A stretch of 64,000 nucleotides of DNA from Cupriavidus sp. AU9028 (GTDB lineage Bacteria; Pseudomonadota; Gammaproteobacteria; Burkholderiales; Burkholderiaceae). The stretch lies in the NCBI RefSeq assembly GCF_019795295.1, contig NZ_JAIMCG010000004.1:62001-126000 (forward strand), given 5' to 3'. The notes below the pieces were generated by a model. It did no database searches, was not told the origin of the DNA, and was given only the letters and a program-made list of their open reading frames with translations. Shown here piece by piece: positions 46,395 to 55,972 of the stretch. Position numbers and translations under genes: made by a program. The stretch's first letter is position 1; the number at the start of each line of letters is the position of its first letter.

Positions 46395-47144
46395 ATGCAC
46401 AAGCTCGTCCTGATTCGCCACGGCGAATCCACCTGGAATCTCGAAAACCGCTTTACCGGCTGGGTCGACGTCGACCTGACCGAAACCGGCGCCGAGCAGG
46501 CCCGGCACGCCGGCAAGCTGCTGAAGGAAGCCGGCTACAGCTTCGACATCGCCTATACGTCCGTGCTCAAGCGCGCCATCCGCACCCTGTGGCATGTGCA
46601 GGACGAAATGGACCAGATGTGGATTCCCGTACGCACGGAGTGGCGCCTCAACGAACGCCACTATGGCGCGCTGGCCGGGCTGAACAAGGCCGAGACCGCA
46701 GCCAAGTTCGGTGACGAGCAGGTGCTGGTCTGGCGCCGCAGCTACGACACGCCGCCGCCCGCGCTTGAGCCGACCGATCCGCGCGCTTCGTTCGAGGACC
46801 CGCGCTACGCCAACGTGCCGCGCGAGCAGATCCCGCTGACCGAGTGCCTGAAGGACACGGTCGCCCGGGTGCTGCCGCTCTGGAACGAATCGATCGCACC
46901 CGACATCAAAGCCGGGAAGCGCGTGGTGATCGCAGCCCACGGCAACAGCATCCGCGCGCTGGTGAAGTACCTCGACCAGATCTCCGATGACGATATCGTC
47001 GGCCTCAACATTCCGAACGGCACCCCGCTCGTCTACGAGCTGGACGCCGATCTGCGGCCGATCCGCCATTACTATCTGGGCGACCAGGAAGCCATCGCGG
47101 CGTCGCTGGCGGCCGTCGCCAGCCAGGGCAAGGCGGCCCGCTGA
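46395..47144 (+). CDS. gpmA: 2,3-bisphosphoglycerate-dependent phosphoglycerate mutase
   Basis: GpmA interconverts 3- and 2-phosphoglycerate. The 249 residues begin with the phosphohistidine motif LIRHGES (R8-H9-G10-E11). The second catalytic histidine is in [17 protein letters not shown]. The ATG at 46395 puts this motif at the normal position; an in-frame ATG at 46353 would add 14 residues. A strong terminator follows the gene. Confidence 0.97.
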   Translation: MHKLVLIRHGESTWNLENRFTGWVDVDLTETGAEQARHAGKLLKEAGYSFDIAYTSVLKRAIRTLWHVQDEMDQMWIPVRTEWRLNERHYGALAGLNKAETAAKFGDEQVLVWRRSYDTPPPALEPTDPRASFEDPRYANVPREQIPLTECLKDTVARVLPLWNESIAPDIKAGKRVVIAAHGNSIRALVKYLDQISDDDIVGLNIPNGTPLVYELDADLRPIRHYYLGDQEAIAASLAAVASQGKAAR

Positions 47145-47150
47145 AGCGGC

Positions 47151-47203
47151 AAGGCCGCCGGTGCGCCAGCGATGGCGCCGCGCAGCCGCGCGGCCTTTTT
47201 TTT
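47151..47203 (+). terminator. Intrinsic terminator after gpmA
   Basis: The outer stem AAGGCCGC (47151-47158) pairs with GCGGCCTT (47190-47197), encloses a smaller GC-rich hairpin, and is followed by a T-run through 47203. Confidence 0.85.
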
Positions 47204-47296
47204 CGCCCGCTCTTATACTGTCGGTCAGACCGGACTGGCAGTGCCCTTGTCGCCACGCCCAGACCGGCGCATTTCAATTCGTTCAGGCAAGCCCAC

Positions 47297-48889
47297 ATGC
47301 GTAAGACGCTCAAGAACATCAGCCTCGTCTCGGCAGGACTCGTGGCAGGCGTGCTCGCCACGTTGCAGTTTTCCGCGACGGCACAAAACAGCCCGGGGCC
47401 GCTGCCCCTGGAGCAGCTGCGGTTGATGGCGGATATTTTCGGGCAGATCAAGCGCGAATATGTCGAACCGGTCGACGACAAGAAGCTGCTGACCGAAGCC
47501 ATCAAGGGCATGGTCGCCAGCCTCGATCCGCATTCGTCCTACCTCGACGCCAAGGATTTCAAGGAACTGCAGGAAGGCACGCGCGGACGCTTCGCCGGAC
47601 TGGGCATCGAAATCTCGCAGGAAGAGGGCCTGGTCAAGGTCATCAACCCGATCGAGGACACCCCCGCCTTCCGCGCCGGCATCCAGCCCGGCGACCTGAT
47701 TACACGGATCGACGACAAGCCGGTGCGCGGCCTGCCGCTGGAACAGGCGGTCAAGCGCATGCGCGGCGAGCCGGGCACCAAGGTCACGCTGACGATCTAC
47801 CGCAAGAGCGAGGAGCGCACCTTCCCGGTGTCGATCACGCGCGCCGAGATCCGCGTGCAGTCGGTCAAGGCCAAGATGGTCGATCCCGCGGTGGGCTGGG
47901 TCCGCCTGACCAGCTTCCAGGAGCGCACCGTCTCCGACCTCGGGCGCCGCCTGAAGGAGATGGCCGAGAAGAACCCGAACATGAAGGGGCTGGTGCTGGA
48001 CCTGCGCAACAACGGCGGCGGCGTGCTGCAGGGGGCGGTCGGCGTGTCGGCGGCCTTCCTGCCGGAAGACTCGACCGTGGTGTCGACCAACGGCCAGGTA
48101 CCGGATGCCAAGCGGGTCTACAAGACCAACTTCAACAACTACCGGCTGTCGTCCGTCGAGGACGATCCGCTCAAGGACCTGCCGCCGCTGTTCAAGAAGA
48201 TCCCGATGGTGGTGCTGACCAATGCCTACTCGGCATCGGCCTCGGAGATCGTCGCCGGCGCGCTGCAGGACCACAAGCGCGCGCTGATCATGGGCAAGAC
48301 CACGTTCGGCAAGGGCTCGGTGCAGACGGTGCGCCCGCTGACCAACGATACCGGCATCAAGCTGACGATCGCGTACTACTACACGCCGTCGGGCAAGTCG
48401 ATCCAGGCCAAGGGTATCCGTCCTGACATCCCGGTCGACCAGAATCCGGAGGGCGATCCGGACGATGCGCTGATCACCCGCGAGATCGATACCGAACGGC
48501 ACCTGCACAACAAGCAGGAGTCGGAGGAAGCGGAGATGACCGAGCGCGAGCAGCGCCGCGTCGAGGAACTGCGCCGGCTGGAGGAAGAGAACGCGAAGAA
48601 GACGCCCGAGGAGCGCGAGAAGGATCGGCGCAAGAAGCCGGTCGAGTTCGGCTCCGCCGAGGACTTCATGCTGCAGCAGGCGATCGCCCAGCTCAAGGGC
48701 GAGCCGGTCAAGCGTTCGCGCTCCAAGCTCGAAGCGGCGCCGGTTGCCGACAAGACGCCCAAGGGGCCGGTCAAGAGCGACAGCCAGCGCAAGCCGCCGG
48801 CGCCGTCCGAGACCAAGCCCGGAACGCAGCCGCCGGCCAGCGCCCCGATGGGCAAGCCGCTGGGCACGCCGACCGGCAAGGCGCCCTGA
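47297..48889 (+). CDS. C-terminal processing peptidase (S41 family, CtpA)
   Basis: This secreted Ser-Lys protease trims periplasmic proteins. It has 530 residues. A signal peptide of about 31 residues ends SATA, and a PDZ domain spans about 95-170 (GLGIEISQEEGLVKVINP, GIQPGDLITRIDD). The catalytic Ser lies in YSASASE at 311-317 and the Lys is K339 in TFGKGSVQT. The last 110 residues are a charged coiled-coil-like stretch and a Lys/Pro-rich tail, longer than in many relatives. It is followed by a terminator and then the MoeB-like gene. Confidence 0.94.
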   Translation: MRKTLKNISLVSAGLVAGVLATLQFSATAQNSPGPLPLEQLRLMADIFGQIKREYVEPVDDKKLLTEAIKGMVASLDPHSSYLDAKDFKELQEGTRGRFAGLGIEISQEEGLVKVINPIEDTPAFRAGIQPGDLITRIDDKPVRGLPLEQAVKRMRGEPGTKVTLTIYRKSEERTFPVSITRAEIRVQSVKAKMVDPAVGWVRLTSFQERTVSDLGRRLKEMAEKNPNMKGLVLDLRNNGGGVLQGAVGVSAAFLPEDSTVVSTNGQVPDAKRVYKTNFNNYRLSSVEDDPLKDLPPLFKKIPMVVLTNAYSASASEIVAGALQDHKRALIMGKTTFGKGSVQTVRPLTNDTGIKLTIAYYYTPSGKSIQAKGIRPDIPVDQNPEGDPDDALITREIDTERHLHNKQESEEAEMTEREQRRVEELRRLEEENAKKTPEEREKDRRKKPVEFGSAEDFMLQQAIAQLKGEPVKRSRSKLEAAPVADKTPKGPVKSDSQRKPPAPSETKPGTQPPASAPMGKPLGTPTGKAP

Positions 48890-48930
48890 ACCGGCGGCCC
48901 GGACCTGCGCCGGGCAGAACGGTCCATCGA

Positions 48931-48963
48931 CACGGCCATGGCGCGATGCCATGGCCGTTTTTG
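48931..48963 (+). terminator. Intrinsic terminator after the S41 peptidase gene
   Basis: CGGCCATGGC (48933-48942) and GCCATGGCCG (48948-48957) form a 10-bp stem with a GCGAT loop, followed by five T. Confidence 0.88.
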
Positions 48964-49004
48964 TTCCAAGTCCTCACGCACGGCGCCCCGGCGCCCCTTG
49001 CACC

Positions 49005-49754
49005 ATGAACGACGACCAGTTGCTGCGCTACTCCCGCCATATCCTGCTGGACGAGCTTGGCATCGAAGGCCAGAGCCGGCTGCTGGCCAGCCGCGCGCTG
49101 GTGATTGGCGCCGGCGGCCTCGGTTGTGCGGCCCTGCCCTTCCTGGCGTCCGCCGGGATCGGCAGCATCGTGGTGGTCGATCACGACACCGTCGACCTGA
49201 CCAACCTGCAACGGCAGATCCTGCATGGCACCGCCAGTATCGGCCGCCCCAAGGTCGAGTCGGCGCGCGAGAGCCTGCTGCGGATCAATCCGGAAATCGC
49301 CATCCGCACCGTCGGCGAACGCGCCGGCGATGCCGAGCTGGACGCGCTGGTGCGCGACGCCGACGTGGTGCTCGATTGCTGCGACAACTTCGCGACCCGG
49401 CATGCGGTGAACCGCGCCTGCGTCGCGCACCGGGTGCCGCTGGTGTCCGGTGCGGCATTGCGCTTCGACGGCCAGATCAGCGTGTTCGACACGCGCCAGC
49501 CCGGGCATCCGTGCTACGCCTGCCTGTTCCCGCCTTCCGAGCAGGCCCCGGAGGCCGCGTGCGCGACCATGGGTGTGCTGGCGCCGCTGGTCGGCATGGT
49601 CGGTACCGTGCAGGCGACCGAAGCGCTGAAGCTGCTGACGGGTGTCGGCCAGACCCTGGCCGGGCGGCTGTTGATGGTCGATGCGCTGCGGATGGAATGG
49701 ACCTCGATGCGGCTGGCGCGGGCCCCGCATTGCGAGGTGTGCGCCGGGCGCTGA
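49005..49754 (+). CDS. HesA/MoeB/ThiF-family E1-like adenylyltransferase
   Basis: These enzymes adenylate the C-terminal glycine of a ubiquitin-like sulphur carrier such as MoaD or ThiS. The 249-residue protein has the ATP loop GAGGLG at 35-40, the conserved DLTNLQRQILH segment, and Asp/Cys in VLDCCDNFATR. Zinc is held by two CxxC pairs, CYAC near 170 and C243-x2-C246 at the end. No molybdopterin or thiamin gene is adjacent, so MoeB and ThiF cannot be distinguished. It converges on mnmH with 7 bp between stops. Confidence 0.92.
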   Translation: MNDDQLLRYSRHILLDELGIEGQSRLLASRALVIGAGGLGCAALPFLASAGIGSIVVVDHDTVDLTNLQRQILHGTASIGRPKVESARESLLRINPEIAIRTVGERAGDAELDALVRDADVVLDCCDNFATRHAVNRACVAHRVPLVSGAALRFDGQISVFDTRQPGHPCYACLFPPSEQAPEAACATMGVLAPLVGMVGTVQATEALKLLTGVGQTLAGRLLMVDALRMEWTSMRLARAPHCEVCAGR

Positions 49755-49761
49755 GCCGGCT

Positions 49762-50901
49762 TCAGCGGCCCTGGCCCGCGGTACGCTCGCGCAGCCACTG
49801 GCCGACCGCCTCGCGGTCGCCACGGAACACCACGCGCTGCGCCCTGGCGGCCCGCTGATAGTCGTACATGGGGTCGTAGTAGTCGCGCAGCAGCACCGTG
49901 ATCCAGTCGCGATGCGCGTCGACCTCGCCCCGCTCGCGCTGCAGGTGCAGTGCCCCGTCCAGCAGCGCCGCCAGCGTGGCGAAGCGCACCCCGCCGAGCC
50001 GGCGGGAGATATCGGCGAGCGCCTGCCGCATCCGCGCGGCAAAGCCGTCGAAGCCGGCCTGCTCGCCGTATTCGGCGCGAAACTCGGCCTCCAGCGCGAT
50101 CACGTAATCGCGCAGCACCCGCTCCACTCTTGCCTCGAAGGGCTCCTCCAGCCAGACCAGCGGGCTGGCCTGCATCCGCGCATAGAGGGCAGGCGGAAGG
50201 TCACGGCTGCCGATGAAGCGACCCTCGTCCTCGACCACGAAGGCCGACGTGCCCGCCGCGCGCTTGCGCAGCAGGTCGATCGACAGCACGTTCTCGAAGT
50301 CGATCTGCGCCGGCTGAGGGCGGGCCCGACGGCCAAAGCTGGAGCCGCGGTGGTGCGCAAGGCCCTCCAGATCGACGCTCGCCTGCAGTGTCGCCAGCAA
50401 CTCGGTCTTGCCGCAACCGGTCAGGCCGCCCAGCACGATCCAGTCGCTGCGGGCGATCGCGTCCTCCAGCTCGCCGATCAGCCAGGTGCGCATCGCCTTG
50501 TAGCCGCCCACCACGCGCGGATAGGGCACGCCGCCCTCCTCGCGTAGCCAGCGCTGGGCGATCTCGGAGCGCAGTCCGCCGCGGAAGCAGTACAGGTAGC
50601 CGTCGGGATGGCGCCGTGCGAATTCTGCCCAGGCCGCGATGCGGGCCGCCTTGCGCTCGCCGCTGACCAGTTCGTGGCCGAGGCGGATCGCCGCCTGCTG
50701 GCCGGCTTCCTGGTATTCGCACCCCACGCGGTGCCGCTCCTCGTCGTCCATCAGCGGCACGTTGACCGCGCCGGGGAAGGCGCCGCGCGCGAATTCGATC
50801 GGCGCGCGCACGTCCAGCAGCGGCACGCCGGCGAGGAACAGCGCCCGGTAGTCGGCGCTGTCGGGACGCTCGTCCCGGGATGATGAACCGGTCTCGCCCA
50901 T
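49762..50901 (-). CDS. mnmH: tRNA 2-selenouridine synthase MnmH (SelU, YbbB)
   Basis: MnmH replaces sulphur with selenium at the 2-position of wobble uridine in Lys, Glu and Gln tRNAs. The 379 residues combine an N-terminal rhodanese domain, with catalytic Cys105 in [11 protein letters not shown], and a P-loop domain with Walker A GLTGCGKT at 159-166. It lies just downstream of selD, 6 bp apart, which supplies the selenophosphate donor. A tRNA-Gln(UUG) substrate candidate is encoded at 14083 in this window. Confidence 0.96.
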   Translation of the reverse strand: MGETGSSSRDERPDSADYRALFLAGVPLLDVRAPIEFARGAFPGAVNVPLMDDEERHRVGCEYQEAGQQAAIRLGHELVSGERKAARIAAWAEFARRHPDGYLYCFRGGLRSEIAQRWLREEGGVPYPRVVGGYKAMRTWLIGELEDAIARSDWIVLGGLTGCGKTELLATLQASVDLEGLAHHRGSSFGRRARPQPAQIDFENVLSIDLLRKRAAGTSAFVVEDEGRFIGSRDLPPALYARMQASPLVWLEEPFEARVERVLRDYVIALEAEFRAEYGEQAGFDGFAARMRQALADISRRLGGVRFATLAALLDGALHLQRERGEVDAHRDWITVLLRDYYDPMYDYQRAARAQRVVFRGDREAVGQWLRERTAGQGR

Positions 50902-50907
50902 GGCGGC

Positions 50908-51966
50908 TCAGTCCAGCAGCACCGCGTGCGCGGCACGCTCGACGGTGGTGCCGATGCAGTCCAGCTGCAGCCCGCAGTCGGCGGCAACGCGCAGGAATTC
51001 CGCCTCCCCCTCCGGATCGACGGCTACCAGCAGGCCGCCGCTGGTCTGGGGATCGCACAGCAGCGCCCGCAGCGGCGCCGCCAGCCCCTCGTCCGGCGCC
51101 GCGATGCGGTGGCCGTAGCTGTCGAAATTGCGGCCGGTACCGCCCGGCACGCAGCCCGCTTCGATGTACTGGGGAACGCCGGGCAGCACCGGCACGGCCC
51201 GCACATCGAGGCGCACCGATACGCCGCTGCCATCGGCCATCTCGACCAGATGGCCGAGCAGGCCGAAGCCGGTCACGTCGGTCATCGCCAGCACGCCGGA
51301 CAGCCGGCCGAAGCGGCTGCCGGGCCGATTGAGCCGGCACATCCATTCCGTGGCCAGGTCGGCGTGTTCCGGCCGCAGCTTGCCCTGCTTGCCGGCGGTG
51401 GTGAGCACGCCGATGCCCAGCGGCTTGGTCAGGTACAGCCGGCAGCCGGGCCGCGCGCTGTCGTTGCGCTTCAGATGCGCGCGCTCGACGATACCGGTCA
51501 CGGCCAGGCCGAAGATCGGTTCCGGTGCGTCGATCGAATGGCCACCGGCCAGCGGAATGCCCGCGTCGTCGCAGGCGCGGCGGCCCCCGGCCACTACCTC
51601 GCGGGCAATTTCCGGCGCCAGCACGTTGACCGGCCAGCCGAGGATGGCGATCGCCATCAGCGGATCGCCGCCCATCGCATAGATGTCGCTGATCGCGTTG
51701 GTGGCGGCGATGCGGCCGAAGTCGAAGGGATCGTCGACCACCGGCATGAAGAAATCGGTGGTCGATACCAGGCCCCGTCCATCGCTGCCGTCGCCGTCGA
51801 TGGCGTACACCGCCGCGTCATCGCGCGAGGCGTTGCCGACCCACAGCCGCGGGTCCAGATGCTGGGGGCCGCTACCGGCCAGGATGACGTCCAGGACCTT
51901 GGGGGAAATCTTGCAACCGCAGCCAGCGCCGTGGCTGTATTGCGTCAGCCGTACCGCTTCAGACAT
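50908..51966 (-). CDS. selD: Selenide, water dikinase (selenophosphate synthetase)
   Basis: SelD makes selenophosphate from selenide and ATP. The 352 residues start [16 protein letters not shown], with Cys16 at the position that is Cys or selenocysteine in the family; here it is plain cysteine. [26 protein letters not shown] and [10 protein letters not shown] are conserved ATP and metal segments. The ATG at 51966 matches the E. coli N-terminus closely. The pairing with mnmH points to selenium use in tRNA. No selA or selB gene is visible here. Confidence 0.97.
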   Translation of the reverse strand: MSEAVRLTQYSHGAGCGCKISPKVLDVILAGSGPQHLDPRLWVGNASRDDAAVYAIDGDGSDGRGLVSTTDFFMPVVDDPFDFGRIAATNAISDIYAMGGDPLMAIAILGWPVNVLAPEIAREVVAGGRRACDDAGIPLAGGHSIDAPEPIFGLAVTGIVERAHLKRNDSARPGCRLYLTKPLGIGVLTTAGKQGKLRPEHADLATEWMCRLNRPGSRFGRLSGVLAMTDVTGFGLLGHLVEMADGSGVSVRLDVRAVPVLPGVPQYIEAGCVPGGTGRNFDSYGHRIAAPDEGLAAPLRALLCDPQTSGGLLVAVDPEGEAEFLRVAADCGLQLDCIGTTVERAAHAVLLD

Positions 51967-52199
51967 GCGCGGAACTCCGTGACTCGAGGGAAAGGGAAGG
52001 TGCAGGCCGCGGCGAGGATCACCCCGCACGAGGCACGGAACCGGGAGCCGGCGGCGCCGTGCCTGGTGCTGGGGATGAGAAGCCGAATGGTAATGATAGG
52101 GATTCACCTTCGGCGTCGCGCGAAGCCGCGGCTGCCCGCCAGCCGCGAAACACGCCGGCCCGCGCGCCCGGAGGACGCGTCAGGCCACGGCCAGGCGCA

Positions 52200-52679
52200 T
52201 TACTGCTCGCCCGGCTCCATCTGCGACTGCAGGTAGTTCTGCAGGCCGACGCGGTCGATCAGATCGAGCTGGGTTTCCAGATACTCGATGTGCTCTTCCG
52301 TATCGGTCAGGATGTCGAGCAGCAGGTCGCGGCTGACGTAGTCGCCGACGGATTCACAGTAGGCAATGCCTTCCTTGATCGTGACCTGCGCGGCCTGCTC
52401 CAGTTGCAGATCGCACTTGAGCATCTCGGGGGTGTCCTCGCCGATCAGCAGCTTGCCCAGGTCCTGCAGGTTGGGCAGGCCGTCGAGCATCAGGATCCGG
52501 TCGATCAGGCGGTCGGCATGCTTCATCTCGCCGATCGATTCCTTGTACTCGACATCGCCCAGCTTCTTCAGGCCCCAGTGCTTGTACATGCGGGCGTGGA
52601 GGAAGTACTGGTTGATTGCGGTCAGCTCGTTGGTCAGCTGGGCATTGAGATACTGGATGACTTTCTTGTCACCTTTCAT
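52200..52679 (-). CDS. bfr: Bacterioferritin
   Basis: Bfr stores iron as a heme-containing 24-mer. The 159-residue four-helix protein has ferroxidase ligands E18, E51 and H54 and the heme-axial M52 ([15 protein letters not shown]). The later ligands lie in [10 protein letters not shown] ribosome site, AGGAGCC, precedes the start. The bfd gene lies immediately upstream, so uptake and release partners are encoded together. Confidence 0.97.
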   Translation of the reverse strand: MKGDKKVIQYLNAQLTNELTAINQYFLHARMYKHWGLKKLGDVEYKESIGEMKHADRLIDRILMLDGLPNLQDLGKLLIGEDTPEMLKCDLQLEQAAQVTIKEGIAYCESVGDYVSRDLLLDILTDTEEHIEYLETQLDLIDRVGLQNYLQSQMEPGEQ

Positions 52680-52817
52680 TGTTGGCTCCTGATAAGGGGC
52701 CCGCCAAAATGCCGCGCGGCGCCGGGTGGCGCCGCGTGCAGCGTGAATCAGGAACGACAAACCGCGCCGCGATCCCGATGATCGTGGCGCGTGGGAGAGA
52801 GTGAGCGGTACGGTGGC

Positions 52818-53126
52818 TCAGGCCACCAGCTCGGTCTGTTGATCGTTCGCGACTGCCGGGTCCCGAGTGTCCATTATGGCACGCGGTCCCGACGTGGAAC
52901 AACGGGAAAGGGGGGCGAATTGCACCGGCTTTGCCATCATGGCCGGCATGGCCGTCAGGGCGGCGGCGTTGCTGTCACACAGCATCTGGTGGGCGCACTC
53001 CCGGCACCGGCCGCAGCAGGTCCCCACGCCCAGCGTCTCCGCCAATTCGTCGAGCGTCGAGACGCCCAGCGCGGCGGCGCCCTTGATCTCGCGGTCGGTT
53101 ACCTGGTTGCAGATGCAGACGTACAC
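52818..53126 (-). CDS. bfd: Bacterioferritin-associated ferredoxin Bfd, C-terminally extended
   Basis: Bfd is a [2Fe-2S] protein that reduces Bfr heme to mobilise stored iron. The cluster ligands C4, C6, C38 and C41 match the family (YVCICNQVTDREI, GTCCGRCRECAHQ). The start is a GTG with a strong AAGGAGG five bases upstream. The 102-residue protein is about 30-40 residues longer than usual: after DSNAAALTAM it continues with a tail containing Pro, Met and Asp. A Fur-box-like sequence lies 67 bp upstream. Confidence 0.92.
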   Translation of the reverse strand: MYVCICNQVTDREIKGAAALGVSTLDELAETLGVGTCCGRCRECAHQMLCDSNAAALTAMPAMMAKPVQFAPLSRCSTSGPRAIMDTRDPAVANDQQTELVA

Positions 53127-53192
53127 AAAGCCCTCCTTCGACTCGGACGTCACCGGCATGACGTTCCCATGAGCGGCAGCTTAACAGAGAGT

Positions 53193-53211
53193 GGGAATGA
53201 TAACAATTCCC
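53193..53211. promoter_or_regulatory. Candidate Fur box upstream of bfd-bfr
   Basis: GGGAATGATAACAATTCCC agrees with the 19-bp Fur consensus in 13 positions and has inverted GGGAAT/ATTCCC ends. The function of the bfd-bfr pair fits iron control. Confidence 0.6.
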
Positions 53212-53340
53212 ATTAATCCACGTTGCGACACGATGGCAGACTGCATCACTTTCGTCCGCCGGAAGGTCCGCTTTTGCCACTTCGACAGCAGGAATGGGAT
53301 TGGGTTCGTGGCTTCCAGGCCGCGCAAACCCATGGTGGTG

Positions 53341-55137
53341 TCAGGGTTGTGACAGGCGTTGCAGCACAGCCGCGGCGTCGTCCGGCTCGTAGGTAACCAG
53401 CAGCTCGTCCACCACCGGCGCGAGCCGCCGACAGTCGGCGCGCAGCACCTCCTGCTTCACCCGCAGCAACTGCGCGGGATGCATGGAGAACTCCCGCAGT
53501 CCCATGCCGAGCAGCAGGCGCGTCATCGCCGGGTCGCCGGCCATTTCGCCGCAGACGGCGACGGGCACGCCGGCATGGCTCGCCTCGCGGATGGTGCGGG
53601 CGATCAGCTGCAGCACGGCGGGATGGAGCGGATCGTACAGGTGGGCGACGGCATTGTCGGCACGATCGATCGCCAGCGTGTACTGGATCAGGTCGTTGGT
53701 GCCGATCGACAGGAAGTCCATCCGCCGCAGGAACAGGGGCAGCAGCAGCACCGCGGCCGGAATCTCGATCATCGCGCCGATCTTCAGCGCCGGATCGAAG
53801 GGCACGCCCCGCTCCTCCAGCTCGCGGCGGGCGCGCGCCAGCAGTTCCAGGGTCTGGTCGATTTCGCGCGCGTGCGCCAGCATCGGAAACAGCACCCGTA
53901 CCGGCCCGTAGGCCGAGGCGCGCAGCAAGGCGCGCAGCTGCGTCAGGAACATCGCCGGCTCCGACAGCGACCAGCGGATCGCCCGCAGCCCCAGCGCGGG
54001 ATTCAGCGCGGTCTCGTACTCCTCGCCACGCCAGTCCCGGCCATCGCGCCCGTCCCGCCCGTCGCGGGCATCCAGCGGCTTGTCCGAGCCGATATCGATC
54101 GTGCGGATCGTCACCGGCAGGCCGTGCATTGCCTCGACCGCAGCCCGGTAGGCTTCGAACTGCTCGTCCTCGCCCGGCAACTCGCCACGGCGGTTCATGA
54201 AGAGGAACTCGGAGCGGAACAGCCCGACGCCGACCGCTCCCGCTGCCAGCGCGCTGGCGGCGTCCTCGGCCAACTCGATATTGGCCAGCAGGTCGATCTC
54301 GATGCCGTCCAGCGTGACCGCGGGCGTATGGCGCAGTCGCTGCAGCCGCTTCTTCTCCAGCGCCCGCTCGCTCTGGCGGTGCCGGTATTCCTCCAGGATG
54401 ATCGGCGTGGGATCGACGATCACGAGGCCGGCGTCGCCATCGATGATGATCCAGTCGTCCTGGCGGATCAGTTCGCTGGCATTTTGCACGCCGACGGCGG
54501 CGGGAATATCGAGGCTGCGCGCCACGATCGCGGTATGCGAGGTGCGGCCGCCCAGGTCGGTGACGAAGCCGTGAAAGACGGTATGGCGGAACTGCAGCAT
54601 GTCCGCGGGCGAGATGTCGTGGGCGACCACGATCACGCCCGGCGTCGGCTCACCGTCAGCCGCGAGCGCGGGGACCGGTGCCGGCACCAGCACCGGCGCG
54701 CCGGCCAGATACTTGAGGATGCGCTCAACGACCTGCTCGATATCGGCCTTGCGCTCGCGCAGGTACTCGTCCTCGATCTCGTCGAACTGGCGCATCAGCT
54801 GCTCCAGCCGCGTGGTCAGGGCCCATTCCGCGTTGTACCGGCGTGTGAGGATCAGCGCCTCCGCCTCGCGCGCCAGCATCTCGTCGTCGAGGATCATCGC
54901 GTGCACGTCGAGGAAGGCGCCCATTTCCTCGGGCGCATCGGGTGGCAGGTCCCGCTTCAGGGCCGCCAGTTCGGTCCGTACGGCGGCACGCGCGCTACGC
55001 AGCCGCTGCACCTCGTCCTGCAGCCGGTCTTCGTCCACCAGGTAGTGCGAGACGTCCAGCGCCGCCGGCGCAAGCAGATGCGCCCGCCCGATTGCGACGC
55101 CGCGAGAGACCGGGATGCCGTGCAGGGCAAAGGGCAT
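53341..55137 (-). CDS. ptsI: PEP-protein phosphotransferase (PTS enzyme I)
   Basis: Enzyme I transfers phosphate from phosphoenolpyruvate to HPr. The 598 residues carry the active histidine at 201 in GGRTSHTAIVARSL and the C-terminal PEP-binding signature DFLSIGTNDLIQYTLAIDR. The N-terminus lacks a GAF domain, so this is ordinary EI rather than EINtr. It follows ptsH by 50 bp, at the end of the EIIAMan-HPr-EI run. A short Asp-Gly-Arg tandem stretch (DGRDGRDGRDWRG) lies near residue 360. Confidence 0.97.
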   Translation of the reverse strand: MPFALHGIPVSRGVAIGRAHLLAPAALDVSHYLVDEDRLQDEVQRLRSARAAVRTELAALKRDLPPDAPEEMGAFLDVHAMILDDEMLAREAEALILTRRYNAEWALTTRLEQLMRQFDEIEDEYLRERKADIEQVVERILKYLAGAPVLVPAPVPALAADGEPTPGVIVVAHDISPADMLQFRHTVFHGFVTDLGGRTSHTAIVARSLDIPAAVGVQNASELIRQDDWIIIDGDAGLVIVDPTPIILEEYRHRQSERALEKKRLQRLRHTPAVTLDGIEIDLLANIELAEDAASALAAGAVGVGLFRSEFLFMNRRGELPGEDEQFEAYRAAVEAMHGLPVTIRTIDIGSDKPLDARDGRDGRDGRDWRGEEYETALNPALGLRAIRWSLSEPAMFLTQLRALLRASAYGPVRVLFPMLAHAREIDQTLELLARARRELEERGVPFDPALKIGAMIEIPAAVLLLPLFLRRMDFLSIGTNDLIQYTLAIDRADNAVAHLYDPLHPAVLQLIARTIREASHAGVPVAVCGEMAGDPAMTRLLLGMGLREFSMHPAQLLRVKQEVLRADCRRLAPVVDELLVTYEPDDAAAVLQRLSQP

Positions 55138-55187
55138 GGACCGCTCCGGTGGGAACGTTTAGGGTCGATCGCTCCGGCAGGCCGGGA

Positions 55188-55457
55188 TCATTCTCCCTCG
55201 CCGAAGCGGTTGCCAATCAGTGTCACCAGCGCGTCCATCGCCTCCTGTTCGTCCGGGCCTTCGGTTTCGATGGTCACGGTGGAGCCGATGCCGGCCGCCA
55301 GCATCATCACGCCCATGATGCTCTTTGCATCGACCTGGCGGCCATTGCGCGACATCCGGACCTGACTGACGAAACTGCCAGCGAGCTGGGTGAGCTTGGC
55401 CGAGGCGCGTGCATGCAACCCCAGCTTATTGATGATGGTGACGTCCCTCTGCAGCAT
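55188..55457 (-). CDS. ptsH: Phosphocarrier protein HPr
   Basis: HPr passes phosphate from enzyme I to EIIA proteins. The 89-residue protein has the catalytic His15 in NKLGLHARASA and Ser46 in AKSIMGVMML, the site phosphorylated by HprK. The start lies 32 bases inside the EIIAMan gene, so translation of the two is coupled. HprK and EIIANtr, its likely partners, are encoded near 4.6-6.1 kb. Confidence 0.97.
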   Translation of the reverse strand: MLQRDVTIINKLGLHARASAKLTQLAGSFVSQVRMSRNGRQVDAKSIMGVMMLAAGIGSTVTIETEGPDEQEAMDALVTLIGNRFGEGE

Positions 55458-55881
55458 ACTTGTCGGGATGGTTTGCGATCTGGTTCTGGACGGATGTGGA
55501 GCCGATCTGCAGCACGCCCTGCGAGCCGCCGGCAAGTGCCTTGGTCGCCAACTGGTCCAGTTGTTCGGAACGGTAGCAGATCGCCCTGACGAGCATCGGC
55601 AGGTTGACTCCGGCGAGGACCTTGACACGGCCGGGGTCTGCCAGGCGAGCGGCAATATTGGCCGGCGTGGCGCCGAAGATATCGGTCAGCACCAGCGTGC
55701 CGTTGTCTTCGGCCACATGGGCAAGCCTGCGCCGCGCGTCGGCAAGCACTGCGGCGGGCTCGGCATCCGGAAGCACGTCGATGGCCTCGACCCCCTTCGG
55801 CTCGCCGCAATACACGTGCGCCGCGCAGTCCCGCAGGGCACTGGCCAGCGGCGCATGCGCAATGATCAGAATGCCTGCCAT
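55426..55881 (-). CDS. PTS EIIA, mannose family
   Basis: This is a single-domain EIIAMan of 151 residues with phosphohistidine His9 in ILIIAHAPLA. LTDIFGATPANIAARL and GVNLPMLVRAI are family motifs. No EIIB/C/D permease genes are present, so it is a regulatory, non-transporting PTS protein as known in related beta-proteobacteria. Its 3' end overlaps ptsH by 32 bases, and the final stretch ends GRHHHQ. Confidence 0.93.
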   Translation of the reverse strand: MAGILIIAHAPLASALRDCAAHVYCGEPKGVEAIDVLPDAEPAAVLADARRRLAHVAEDNGTLVLTDIFGATPANIAARLADPGRVKVLAGVNLPMLVRAICYRSEQLDQLATKALAGGSQGVLQIGSTSVQNQIANHPDKYAAEGRHHHQ

Positions 55882-55972
55882 GGTTGAGGTTCGATCCTGT
55901 GGTCTGGCGCGATTGTAGCAGGGGCCGGCCGCAGTGCCTTCGGCTGCACGGCAGGATGGTGCCGTCCGGGGG

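Noticed and set aside
52089-52107. Fur-box-like GGTAATGATAGGGATTCAC between bfr and selD
   Set aside because: It agrees with 13 of 19 consensus positions, but it lies downstream of bfr and would control selD, for which iron control has no support. Weak half-symmetry.
54040-54075. Short tandem repeat in ptsI (Asp-Gly-Arg units) as a CRISPR or mobile trace
   Set aside because: It is a nine-base coding repeat within an intact gene. There are no spacers and no flanking element.
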